Assembly: GCA_944739405.2 (NCBI GenBank)
Contig: OX123182.2
Coordinates: 91,380,051 to 91,444,050 of the forward strand
Direction: 5' to 3'
Length of the DNA: 64,000 nucleotides
DNA from: Euclidia mi
Lineage: Eukaryota > Arthropoda > Insecta > Lepidoptera > Erebidae
Shown here: piece by piece, positions 59,401 to 62,529 of the stretch
Position numbering within the stretch: the first letter of the stretch is position 1
How the letters are laid out: each line of letters starts with the position of its first letter
Position numbers and translations under genes: made by a program
The notes under the pieces: model-generated
Seen by the model: only the letters and a program-made list of their open reading frames with translations
What the model was told of the DNA's origin: nothing
Databases searched by the model: none

Positions 59401-61851
59401 TAGTAGTCCATACAACTAAACACCTTATTAATATAAAGCTAGAGCGTAGTATAGTATATACGTGGTTAGTGGACAAAAACGCTTACGAACGTTTTTAAAG
59501 TCATTTAGTAAAGTGATATGCTCAGTACTGACACACTGTTTTACTGGAAATCCAGTAAAAATCAACGTGTGGACTACAAAACTCACAGCTCGATAACATC
59601 AAATAGACTGTAATTTTACTCTAAGCGAGCCTTCGAGTCTGGCTCGATCGAGTAAAACTGTATGTAAGTACGGAGCTATAGTTGGTTAGGTAAAATCGTT
59701 AAGATATAAAGTTCAATCTCCCCTCGTTGGTAGGAAGGGCACAAATCAAACCTCCTTCCCTATTTGTTCCCTTATAGACAAAGCTAACTGACTACAACTG
59801 ACTCAAAATGTTTCAAATTAACGACTACACCAGTGATGTATTGCGTTGTGTGCAGGAGCGGGAGGCAGGTCCTGACAGTCCGGAGGAGGGCGAGTGGAGC
59901 GTGCACGTCCGCACGTCCAGCGACAAGCACTCACACCTCTACCTGTTCGCGCGCACCGGACGCGACAAACACGAGTGGTGAGCACACGTCATACTACCTT
60001 TATTAGTTTCTTTTTATTTCTTTATTTATAGACTCACGTCTGTATGCCCGAAGGGTTAGGCAAAAGTGTAATAATATTATAATACACCCACATTTCGCCA
60101 TGAATTTTAAGGTCCCACGTAATAGGGGGCGAACCCATTGCCGTTACCGGCCACATCACCAGACTCCATCATGCTACTGAGAATTAGGAAAAACCCAGTA
60201 ACACTTTTGCCCGACCCGGGAATCGAACCCGGGACCTTCTATCAGCAGTCGCATATGCTATCCACTGGACCACAGAGGCAGTTATCTTTTATAACAAACT
60301 GGTCATCTGTAAACACGGTTGCAAGCGGGCAGCTTGACAGCGGGTGGCTTGGTCTTTGCGGAGAGGCTTGGGGGTCGCCTAGAAGCAGCAGCCTCTAGGC
60401 TGGGGTGATGAGATGATGTTAAAAAAAAAACTGATTAGTAAAGCACACACAAGACAGCTACATGCTCAGATAACATGAAAAATCACATGTGAGTATTAAA
60501 GCTGACCTGGTTGCTGAGTTCATTAATGCGTTCAGTCAAAAACTGACACTCCACTACTAGTTGCATGTAATTTGGCAAGCGGGATTCGGCATGCTGACAA
60601 TGTGCATGAGGTCATAATACATGCAGCGACATGCATTTGTGGGTCTCTACTTTCTAGTCCACCCAAGAAAAGATAGAATATTAGCTATTTCCATTCCATG
60701 TTACGTAGATTTTTTCCCACAGGTACCGCCGGCTAATAATCGCGGTGTCTGAAGCTAATATGGCGTCAGCAGAGACGTCGACGGCCGAAGACAAGAGTAA
60801 CAGCGCGCCCGCCAACGCGGAGAATAAGGACGGCATCGAGATGGCCGTCTACAAGCTCGCTGAGAAAGACACCGTCGCATTCGCCAAGTCTCCCGTGAGT
60901 CATTTTGAACCTTGTTTTATACTTAAACTTAGGAAGTTATTTCTTCTTCCTCATTCCGGTCCGCCTACTATTTTTGCCATTCTTTAGGACAGCAAAGTGC
61001 TTCTGATTCTGACTCCTCTAGAGTTGTGGGTGTCCATTGGCGGCGGCAATTGCTAACCATCTACTCGCTTGCCGCCAATTATTAAATAAAAAAGGCGTAT
61101 ACTGGCGCAATAAATGTATTGAACATTTTCATCCAATATTTCTGTGGGTTGCATCATTTTTTTGACACATCATTCAAAATTCTATGTTAGTCATTTCATC
61201 AACTATATAAAGATCTTCTTTTACTTCACTTAAACATTATAAAATAAGTTTAACATAAAAATATGTTGCACAAAAATTATAAATTTTGCTTTTGTTTTAG
61301 CTGTATATATGTTATAGTTTATATATATGTTGATCTGCATTTGCAAAATCACCAATTTAAATCACTACATAGTATTAAACAAAGTCTGTTTTCTGTCTGT
61401 CTGTCCCTATGTATGCTTAAATTTTTAAAACTACGCAACGGATGTTGAAGCGGTTTCTTTTAATAGATAGAGTGATTCAAGAGGATGGTTTAAATAACCT
61501 ATTGCACCCGTGCAAAGCCGGGGCGGATCGCTAGTAACACAATATAGACATTATACTTATACACCTAAAATTATTTCAAACGGTGTGCGATGACATAAGG
61601 CCCTATTTTCATTAAATGTTACCTTGATAGTAAGTCACAATAAACTGTTGTTCAAACCTATTAGTATTTGTATACCTTCTATGTTTTCCATCCCGTAGTG
61701 AGTAAGATGCTTTTCGTGTCGTATGTTCCAGAACAAAAACGACTCACTAGCAGAAGGCGGCGGCGTTTCCATCACGGCGATATCACGCTCTGTACTAGAA
61801 CCCGACAACTACGAGAAAACGTTTTGGCCATACCTCCTCAAAATCATTCAG
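18934..61851 (+). CDS. Tex2: Tex2-type ER lipid-transfer protein (TEX2 homologue), 3' part missing
   Basis: Fourteen exons join without a phase break into 811 codons: 18934-18952, 19367-19819, 29110-29234, 29464-29490, 32659-32800, 37595-38115, 38239-38326, 38702-38855, 57239-57445, 57800-57870, 58577-58788, 59856-59977, 60723-60894, 61732-61851. The N-terminal 330 residues are acidic and low in complexity. About 340-385 form a two-pass membrane hairpin. A PH-like region then follows in two halves: GWINHY through LPKGLVRRRQWSKKYPICI (about 430-517), an acidic insert, and HLYLFARTGRDKHEWYRR (about 700). TEX2 proteins tether the ER to other membranes and move lipids with a C-terminal SMP domain, here beyond 64000. 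Introns carry LOA, CR1 and Jockey elements and a candidate nested gene. Orthology is from motif order, not a search. Confidence 0.88.
19367..19819 (+). CDS. Tex2: Tex2 exon 2, acidic N-terminal region
   Basis: 453 nt from a TTTTTTCAG acceptor to a GTAAGC donor. It encodes a polar stretch with EELEELSYPVCEDDPPTP, then KRGERSASIIDKYFKSMR and the helical FKIAQAVEDMKTRSLE. The open frame, codon use and phase fit with exon 3 support it. Confidence 0.8.
19820..21495. other. Tex2 intron 2, left part
   Basis: AT-rich DNA with no recognised gene. It leads into the 3' end of the LOA-type LINE. Confidence 0.45.
21608..25213 (-). pseudogene. LOA-type LINE ORF2: endonuclease, reverse transcriptase, RNase H (two frameshifts)
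   Basis: Three open pieces follow one another: 25213-24281 (endonuclease: LQINLHHSQTA, LIQEPWIRGG, SDHRWISF), 24389-23313 (spacer and RT start: KQPWWGAELE, FRPISLTSFMLK, FIDIEGAFDK) and 23455-21608 (RT core CPQGGVLSPLL, catalytic GYADDLTIL, then RNase H with FTDGSKTD, AECFGIILA, ILSDSKAVL and GHSGSRGNDAAD). A zinc-finger-like end (CRACMAADETAAHLLLDCPE) closes it. The first frameshift is near 24385. The second lies in the run ACAAAAC near 23440, where one extra A breaks GAFDKT from NFSSIS. The endonuclease Asp expected in G-x-D-x-N is missing (VIGTISNAHH). The copy is inactive as it stands. Confidence 0.85.
25197..26789 (-). CDS. LOA-type LINE ORF1 (Gag-like RNA-binding protein)
   Basis: An intact 530-residue ORF. 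Residues 1-250 are low-complexity, rich in Ala, Pro, Lys and Arg, with a basic stretch KKKRNNKSKRQRMAIRRKAE. Residues about 270-450 are a globular block with CKLTGNLPKELVDQVLRELQ, VPPPGFELEV, KRVRCGIVVPD and RQSGGWFLVVGVP, recalling the DUF4780-type domain found in LOA-like ORF1 proteins. No zinc knuckle is seen. The ORF ends 17 bases inside ORF2, whose ATG overlaps GATGAA near its end. The start at 26789 sits in a stem-loop. Such proteins bind the element's RNA in the ribonucleoprotein used for target-primed reverse transcription. Confidence 0.82.
   Translation of the reverse strand: MKSLSKRMDTEILFITPTATGTAKAVPAATTKTIQMVDAVAPDAGVKPSPKDVTSALANASTGPVLTIVSPFEIKREDDSSFAGWQVVSHRKGKGKGKTTGPVQRPPTTQPSGPAATSSTKKKRNNKSKRQRMAIRRKAEQAAAAADAASTKTAEQAAVAGPSNVTSAQPTLRSEGCTKARGSTGKPPAAKRRAGHPGRHPAPAPPGNAAGKTAENKERGEAKRALNETSSPRGEHKKPRLDSSRIQGKSYAQASKASLGVAVTCKLTGNLPKELVDQVLRELQKKILSDAWSTKTPKRPAPAFTGKPVHADGVLKLWCADEATRTWLTEAVSLLVPPPGFELEVRGQEETPKRVRCGIVVPDEQGVLDDVRDVGRALEFQNPWLEVDKWSMLHSERQSGGWFLVVGVPVEQVPILLKNERRLALGVGAVYVRFRDPSGKFVDHPPDDNSTRVKQDSNTKPGCDAEPGPSEPAASGSEAGPSAEGNSEDESLLLSPVRRDDGVEASDILAGLTQLTVGEVGISSKDEPSA
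26788..26863 (-). promoter_or_regulatory. Stem-loop over the LOA ORF1 start codon
   Basis: ATCCCTCTGG at 26788-26797 and CCAGAGGGAT at 26854-26863 are perfect 10-base inverted copies. On the mRNA strand the second arm takes in the first two bases of the ORF1 AUG. It may affect translation start; this is inference. Confidence 0.45.
26938..27911. other. Tex2 intron 2 with a 66-bp near-perfect palindrome
   Basis: Non-coding. At 27313-27342 and 27349-27378 two 30-base arms (core TTGTTAGTATACTTTTGGCG) pair with one mismatch around a 6-base loop. The surrounding DNA repeats GCGTTTAAACG-like and AAGCG words, perhaps an old DNA element, but its ends could not be set. Confidence 0.5.
27912..28125 (-). 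repeat. Interspersed repeat E, full copy in reverse
   Basis: Starts ACTAGTCGACGCCAGCGGC and ends ACGCAAGGATTTTATATATT: the reverse of the copy at 7805-8010 but with a different middle. Reversal shows it moves independently. Confidence 0.75.
28126..28721. other. Tex2 intron 2, no recognised features
   Basis: AT-rich DNA; nothing supportable. Confidence 0.4.
28722..28965 (+). mobile_element. tRNA-headed SINE, family B (plus copy)
   Basis: The head has an A box (TTGGTCCAGTGGATAGC) and a B box (GTGGGTTCGACTCC). The body includes GCCTGGTAACGGCTCG and CCTATTACATTGACG. The reverse-oriented partner is at 60030-60287. Confidence 0.78.
29110..29234 (+). CDS. Tex2: Tex2 exon 3, polar region; GC donor
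   Basis: 125 nt after an ATAACAG acceptor. Completes a Glu codon with exon 2, then reads TKETKDTKEKSLPRENSTSD and on to SVGDTDNQ. No GT donor fits before the downstream stop. The boundary CAG|GCAAGT is a strong GC-AG type donor in phase 0. Confidence 0.65.
29464..29490 (+). CDS. Tex2: Tex2 exon 4, 27-nt microexon
   Basis: CAACAG acceptor, nine codons (QPTIDADDH), GTAAGT donor. Phase 0 on both sides, so it could be skipped without changing frame. The acidic content matches its neighbours. Too short to be certain. Confidence 0.5.
29491..30033. other. Tex2 intron 4, left part
   Basis: No gene or recognised element; a short (TA)n run lies near 29540. Confidence 0.4.
30438..30443 (-). terminator. 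Poly(A) signal after the CXC-like remnant
   Basis: AATAAA on the minus strand, about 80 bases after the stop of the acidic ORF. Confidence 0.4.
30524..30772 (-). pseudogene. Cys-rich (CXC-like) acidic C-terminal gene remnant inside the fold-back element
   Basis: Read on the minus strand the frame holds RCGCRKSGLQCTLPCGQC and then GQACLN, a C-x-C...C...C..C....C spacing like the tesmin/TSO1 CXC motif. An acidic tail with EETAFDPEILEGLETIMQV and a run ending DDDEEEEN follows. No ATG is present: the frame opens near the inner edge of the right arm, so the 5' part of the gene has been deleted. A TTTATT (AATAAA on the coding strand) at 30438-30443 fits a poly(A) signal 80 bases past the stop. I take it as the last part of a transposon-encoded protein; its full form is not in the window. 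Confidence 0.6.
31093..32129. other. Tex2 intron 4, right part
   Basis: AT-rich, nothing recognised. Confidence 0.4.
32130..32275 (-). mobile_element. SINE family D, truncated copy
   Basis: Matches the body of 16308-16556 (ATTCTACCACATTCACACAA, then GGATAAACATACATATATAC) but stops before the tRNA head. Confidence 0.75.
32659..32800 (+). CDS. Tex2: Tex2 exon 5, polar region
   Basis: 142 nt, acceptor TTTCTGTAG, donor GTAAGT. Reads VSSLDSSMQNLSEMTQPLTA and on to DSSEDTHKNL, leaving one base that completes Val with exon 6. Confidence 0.78.
32862..33000 (-). repeat. SINE family A body fragment
   Basis: Contains TAGCGTTATCCCGGTTGCAT, CTAGTCTAACC-like words and GACCTCTGCAACCC. No tRNA head. Confidence 0.6.
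33001..33980. other. Tex2 intron 5, no recognised features
   Basis: AT-rich; nothing supportable. Confidence 0.4.
33985..34195 (+). mobile_element. Retroposon 3' end with poly(A)
   Basis: A G/C-rich block with GGGCGGCGGTAATTGCTTAC, CATCAGGCGATCCGTATG and CTCGTTTGCCGCCTATTAC followed by an A-rich tail. I know this as a common LINE-like 3' end in moths and butterflies. A smaller relative is at 61020-61095. Confidence 0.6.
34588..34790 (-). mobile_element. tRNA-headed SINE, family C (best copy)
   Basis: On the minus strand the head reads CTGGCGTAGTGGTTTAAGCG (A box) and GTGGGTTCGATCCCC (B box). The body includes AACTCCCGCACTAGGAATAA and ATACAACCAACGGACACAAT on the plus strand. Other copies are at 18368-18580 and 51568-51668. 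Confidence 0.82.
34791..35884. other. Tex2 intron 5 segment
   Basis: Non-coding. At 35450-35575 there is a diverged piece related to SINE family A (GACCGACAGCTTTACGTTCG, then CTCCGAAGCACGG). Otherwise nothing recognised. Confidence 0.4.
35885..36080 (+). repeat. Interspersed repeat E, full copy
   Basis: Begins TATATAAAATTATTGCGTGA with the TGACTGACTGACGGACA block and ends GTCGTCCTCTAGT. More diverged than 47767-47970. Confidence 0.7.
36081..36790. other. Tex2 intron 5 segment
   Basis: Contains a short inverted pair, TATAGGCATCTCCAATGA against TCATTGGAGAAGCCTATA, at 36672-36717. Nothing else. Confidence 0.45.
36795..37030 (-). mobile_element. SINE family A, minus copy
   Basis: Shares CTAGCGTTATCCCAGTTGCA, TTAGCTTTTCCACGCAATCC and the head TGGTGCGCGACGTGAATTCG with 4972-5265. 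The middle has deletions relative to 44652-45015. Confidence 0.68.
37595..38115 (+). CDS. Tex2: Tex2 exon 6, membrane hairpin
   Basis: 521 nt, TTTTAG acceptor, GTAAGT donor, phase 0 exit. After an acidic lead and a proline stretch (PVEPPPTPSNFGFPPSRS) come two hydrophobic segments, FFNFSMYIFTLLVLVNYFLF and WNGFLLGLWFFCFTSNLK, the ER hairpin position in TEX2. It ends ALPPTYTIPVVKEYRPLKKY, which leads into the PH-like region. Confidence 0.9.
38239..38326 (+). CDS. Tex2: Tex2 exon 7, PH-like start
   Basis: 88 nt reading GWINHYRSSDYDPFTYHINK and AFMKLEG. The family pattern GWxN...YDPxTYH...LEG is plain. The 123-bp intron before it is short. Confidence 0.9.
38702..38855 (+). CDS. Tex2: Tex2 exon 8, PH-like core
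   Basis: 154 nt reading CNLRISYTTTKIAKRALWDE and RLYNLTGARVILLPKGLVRR. Leaves two bases that complete Arg with exon 9. Corresponds to the TEX2 segment with LRLS and LxPxxLARKR. Confidence 0.88.
38963..39178 (+). repeat. Interspersed repeat F, copy 1
   Basis: From CGATGCCCGCGGTTACACCC to CTTCAGCTTTATATATTAGT, including TTCCTGAGATTAGCGCGTTC. The second copy is at 58276-58490 in the same orientation. No ORF. Confidence 0.75.
39180..41639. other. Tex2 intron 8 segment
   Basis: AT-rich; no gene or named element seen. Confidence 0.4.
41640..41865 (-). mobile_element. tRNA-headed SINE, diverged family D
   Basis: The minus-strand head TTAGTTGGTCTAGTGGTTAA (A box) and GTGGGTTCGATTACC (B box) are clear. 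The body word AAACTAAACAGAGCTTGTAC ties it to family D. Confidence 0.65.
41866..44096. other. Tex2 intron 8 segment with a hairpin
   Basis: Non-coding apart from the hairpin at 42586-42606/42615-42635 (21-base arms, AATATTCTTCTAA core, one mismatch). The region just left of 44097 would hold the 3' UTR of the NTF2-like gene. Confidence 0.45.
44097..44284 (-). CDS. NTF2-like candidate, exon 3 with stop
   Basis: 188 nt after a clean TTACTTACACAG acceptor. Two bases complete Val, then MTYKEISLGDCTCYYQQALL and YYIHILDDKVQFSIGQ, ending in a Cys-containing tail and TAA. Confidence 0.55.
44097..57008 (-). CDS. Candidate nested gene: NTF2-like small protein, three exons
   Basis: On the minus strand, 57008-56893 (ATG start, GTAAGT donor), 48174-48059 (TTATCCTTAAG acceptor, GTAATC donor) and 44284-44097 (TTACTTACACAG acceptor, TAA stop) join in phase into 139 codons. 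Exon 1 opens MAFDDICEVYKNFVADNIAR. The pattern CASLKGNIIGENF, then IKFVFILCIEFKINGLESVL, then CYYQQALLGKTF and NSYYIHILDDKVQF follows the NTF2 fold order (SFxxFEGxxIxG, core strands, FxQxFxL, YYVxxDxFRF), and the length suits the family. NTF2-like proteins act in nuclear transport or as p15/Nxt partners, but no specific role can be given. Weak points: the GTAATC donor, and no transcript evidence. It lies inside Tex2 intron 8 on the opposite strand. Confidence 0.52.
44652..45015 (+). mobile_element. tRNA-headed SINE, family A (most complete copy)
   Basis: The head GACTGCCTAGTGGAGATATC (A box region) and TATCGGGTTCGAATCC (B box) are intact. The body runs through CGTGCCTCGGAGAGCACG and GGTTGCAGAGGTCAGACAGG to GAAACTGGGATAACGCTAAG. 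Confidence 0.82.
45016..45849. other. Tex2 intron 8 segment
   Basis: No recognised gene. Contains ACGAAGCTTCACGCTTCG-like short inverted words near 45190. Confidence 0.4.
45850..46335 (+). mobile_element. RTE-type LINE 3' fragment, frameshifted
   Basis: Closely matches the last 480 bases of the intact copy at 13110-16240: WFGHVERMDDERLT, GRRGRPRRTFADQVGDI, RACMRNLMG and the ATGTATGT tail. A one-base loss near 45972 (AATTGGTGATAGG) and other small changes break the frame. Confidence 0.85.
46484..46615 (-). repeat. Interspersed repeat E, internally deleted copy
   Basis: Keeps the TATATAAAAT start and the ATGGCATGTATGTTCC to GCGTCGACTAGT end but lacks the TGACTGAC block. In sequence it reads in the plus direction of 7805-8010 while its GC-rich end resembles 27912-28125, so strand is given loosely. 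Confidence 0.6.
46620..47765. other. Intron DNA without recognised features
   Basis: AT-rich; within both Tex2 intron 8 and intron 2 of the NTF2-like candidate. Confidence 0.4.
47767..47970 (+). repeat. Interspersed repeat E, full copy
   Basis: Nearly the same as 7805-8010 over its whole length (CTTGCGTTACTGACTGACTG, GGCGCAGGAAGC, GGCGTCCTCTAGT), so the two are likely young. Confidence 0.78.
48059..48174 (-). CDS. NTF2-like candidate, exon 2
   Basis: 116 nt. The one-base start completes Ser with exon 1; then CASLKGNIIGENFKDI and ESVLIVE. The donor GTAATC is weak at position +5. An alternative acceptor 26 bases upstream (CATATTAG) is also in the right phase. Confidence 0.5.
48300..50485. other. 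Intron DNA, G-rich block near 49700
   Basis: No gene seen. 49560-49800 has a locally G/C-richer stretch (GGAGCCCTGCGAAGCAGGGCTCC hairpin region near 49587 and a C-rich run at 49754) of unknown nature, possibly an old repeat. Confidence 0.35.
50490..50700 (+). mobile_element. RTE-type LINE 3' end fragment
   Basis: The block GGCCAGCGTGGTGGACTATG, then GAGACCCCGTGCCCAGCAGT and GGGACAGTATAAAGGGCTGA, is a common RTE-type 3' end in moths and butterflies. No coding region remains. Confidence 0.6.
50705..51565. other. Intron DNA
   Basis: Contains a loose tandem of TTGGGCACTCTTGGGGCATT-type words at 51130-51195. Nothing else recognised. Confidence 0.4.
51568..51668 (-). mobile_element. SINE family C, headless copy
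   Basis: Matches the family C body (AACTCCCGCACTAGGACTAA, ATACAACCAACGGACGCAAT) and stops at AACAAGTTATT where the tRNA head should begin. Confidence 0.72.
51757..51980 (-). mobile_element. Jockey-type LINE, 3' piece (left of the insertion)
   Basis: On the minus strand the reading YRQKSSSYLCRTITMWNSLP and then FKRGVKKLF is the end of a Jockey-type reverse transcriptase ORF. It continues directly into 56641-56870 when the intervening CR1/Jockey-like element is taken out. Confidence 0.75.
52209..52961 (+). pseudogene. CR1/Jockey-like ORF1, one premature amber codon
   Basis: A 250-codon frame broken only by TAG at 52779-52781, where the sequence HFGMRAC is followed after the stop by TQDGVIVVKASDG. 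The site suits a Trp (TGG to TAG). Residues about 1-70 are heptad-like (coiled coil). About 80-180 form an RNA-binding part with RRKALLFLGVPEVEKEDY, VCHRIGAPS and RPILVWF. A basic tail follows. ORF1 proteins of this kind coat the element RNA. Confidence 0.8.
53305..56230 (+). pseudogene. CR1/Jockey-like ORF2: endonuclease and reverse transcriptase, two lesions
   Basis: Endonuclease with NVCHINAQSI, ILVSESWLKP, VVYCPPSADY and VMGDFNTDLL, then a TAG at 53905 after LLDIV (a CAG to TAG change would explain it), after which the frame continues with FSRHDLIFLSY. The RT begins near 54700 (PLPKIQSP, EHFRPISILPF). At 54960-54967 the word ACAA is doubled and shifts the frame; the next frame (54992-56230) carries LQSGFRPGHSTTSALL, LIDFSNAFNTVSHD, GDPQGGILSPLL and the catalytic HLYADDLQIY. 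Only these two lesions are seen, so the copy died recently. No RNase H. Confidence 0.85.
56384..56451 (+). repeat. (TA)n microsatellite
   Basis: About 34 uninterrupted TA units inside the 3' UTR of the CR1/Jockey-like element; likely length-variable. Confidence 0.95.
56641..56870 (-). mobile_element. Jockey-type LINE, upstream piece (right of the insertion)
   Basis: On the minus strand: LESLQLRRDVASMAVFYRIY, HGECSEELFQLI and TVEQIPSRTKRFGAS, the C-terminal part of a Jockey-type RT. It joins in frame to 51980-51757. The 5' part of the element is gone, and the DNA beyond 56870 is the intron next to the NTF2-like exon 1. Confidence 0.78.
56893..57008 (-). CDS. NTF2-like candidate, exon 1
   Basis: 116 nt: ATG, 38 codons and two bases, ending ATCATCAG|GTAAGT, a near-ideal donor. 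It starts 22 bp beyond the remaining Jockey-type fragment. The sequence ends HIYYKSFYGHNII. Confidence 0.58.
57239..57445 (+). CDS. Tex2: Tex2 exon 9, PH-like core end and basic insert
   Basis: 207 nt, CTTTTCAG acceptor, GTATGT donor. With exon 8 it gives LVRRRQWSKKYPICIILSEK, the most diagnostic TEX2 motif here, then a Lys/Glu-rich insert (SEKKKELHEMETETNVSPEK). Confidence 0.92.
57800..57870 (+). CDS. Tex2: Tex2 exon 10, linker
   Basis: 71 nt, AAATTTCAG acceptor, GTAAGT donor; reads IAHTETEAGKEGLRHRLVRK. Phases match both neighbours. Confidence 0.78.
57871..58275. other. Tex2 intron 10, left part
   Basis: No recognised element before repeat F. Confidence 0.4.
58276..58490 (+). repeat. Interspersed repeat F, copy 2
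   Basis: Closely matches 38963-39178 (CGGTTACACCCGCGTTATTT, AGTTCCTGAGATTAGCGCG, CTTCAGCTTTATATATTAGT). Confidence 0.75.
58577..58788 (+). CDS. Tex2: Tex2 exon 11, acidic insert
   Basis: 212 nt, ATTATAG acceptor, GTAAGC donor. Reads DKKSECVTTATGTEPVETQS and DLLYLDDNFQEVELTSKS, then DETEEEIDDTELTRIKDFLE. Phase 0 exit. Confidence 0.82.
58983..59150. mobile_element. Small fold-back element
   Basis: The arms at 58983-59042 and 59090-59150 are inverted copies (GACCTTACTTTT, CAGAAACGAAATGTATAGAA and GTTAGTATGTGCT). Likely a MITE; no target duplication fixed. Confidence 0.65.
59282..59400 (-). repeat. SINE family A body fragment
   Basis: CATCATCATCATCCCAGCGT start followed by TTCCCGGTTACGATTTAAGA; heavily diverged. 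Confidence 0.45.
59401..59855. other. Tex2 intron 11, right part
   Basis: A short inverted pair TACTGGAAATCCAGTA lies near 59543. Nothing else recognised. Confidence 0.4.
59856..59977 (+). CDS. Tex2: Tex2 exon 12, PH-like second half
   Basis: 122 nt, GTGTGCAG acceptor, GTGAGC donor. Reads REAGPDSPEEGEWSVHVRTS, then HLYLFARTGRDKHEW; the Trp is split over the intron. Matches the LYLFxRTxREKEEWxRR motif of TEX2. Confidence 0.92.
60030..60287 (-). mobile_element. tRNA-headed SINE, family B (minus copy)
   Basis: On the minus strand: A box TGGTCCAGTGGATAGC and B box GGGTTCGATTCCCGG; the body shares GGCCGGTAACGGCAATGGG and GGACCTTAAAATTCATGG type words with 28722-28965. Confidence 0.78.
60723..60894 (+). 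CDS. Tex2: Tex2 exon 13
   Basis: 172 nt, TTCCCACAG acceptor, GTGAGT donor. Continues YRRLIIAVSEANMASAETST, then a low-complexity stretch and MAVYKLAEKDTVAFAKSP. Phase 0 exit. Confidence 0.88.
60895..61731. other. Tex2 intron 13 with two retroposon ends
   Basis: 61020-61095 carries a worn relative of the 33985-34195 3' end (GGCGGCGGCAATTGCTAACC, then an A-rich tail). 61380-61540 holds the word GCAAAGCCGGGGCGGATCGC, typical of a common insect repeat end. Confidence 0.5.
61732..61851 (+). CDS. Tex2: Tex2 exon 14 (last one in the window)
   Basis: 120 nt, TGTTCCAG acceptor, GTAACA donor. Reads NKNDSLAEGGGVSITAISRS and EKTFWPYLLKIIQ, the stretch just before the SMP domain. Phase 0 exit; the next exon is beyond 64000. 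Confidence 0.82.
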
Positions 61852-62529
61852 GTAACATACTGAATATTTATCAAAGCGGCACGGTATTTTGATACTTACT
61901 ATATTTGGCATAGGTGATATATTTGGTTGTCAAGATTGATTTTATTTCGTAAATTTTAATATCAACGCATGTTTTAGCTATATTCTAGTGAAGACCCTAA
62001 CTGATTACTGTCCAGAGGGTCGGCAGTTTAAAGTAGTGACCGACCGGAAGTTTCGGTTTCGGCCAGTTTCGGCCATAAATCTAGTTTCGGCTTTAGTTTC
62101 GGTTTCGGCCTCACCGAAACTCCCATGTTCGTGAATTTTCGTGCGTAGTTCGGCAAATTTCGCCGCTAACTGGACCTCGCCCGTTCGCGACGCCAGCTCA
62201 GTGTGCCGCCGTCTATTGGTAACGGATTAAGTTGGGGTGTTTTAAATTATTTTTATTTTAATGTCAATGCTCTTTTATTCGTCGCTTACATTTTTATTTT
62301 GATATAAAAAGATAGTAATAAATTGTTATGAGTTTTATTTTAAGCGACAAATAAAAGAGATATTTTCGATTTTTATTTTGCTTGGATTTTAGTGTCAATA
62401 TGTAATTGTCGTTGGATTACATTCTTTAATCTTATTTTAAATGTGTTTACTTCCCAAACAATTAAGTACATGTTATGATTGATTTTGACTTCACTTAACT
62501 TTAAATCCTACATCCACGATGCGAAATGA
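61852..62529. other. Tex2 intron 14 with a TTTCGG-rich tract
   Basis: 62049-62119 contains many imperfect repeats of GTTTCGGCC/AGTTTCGG with the inverted CCGAAAC at the end. The rest is AT-rich with no recognised gene. Confidence 0.55.
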
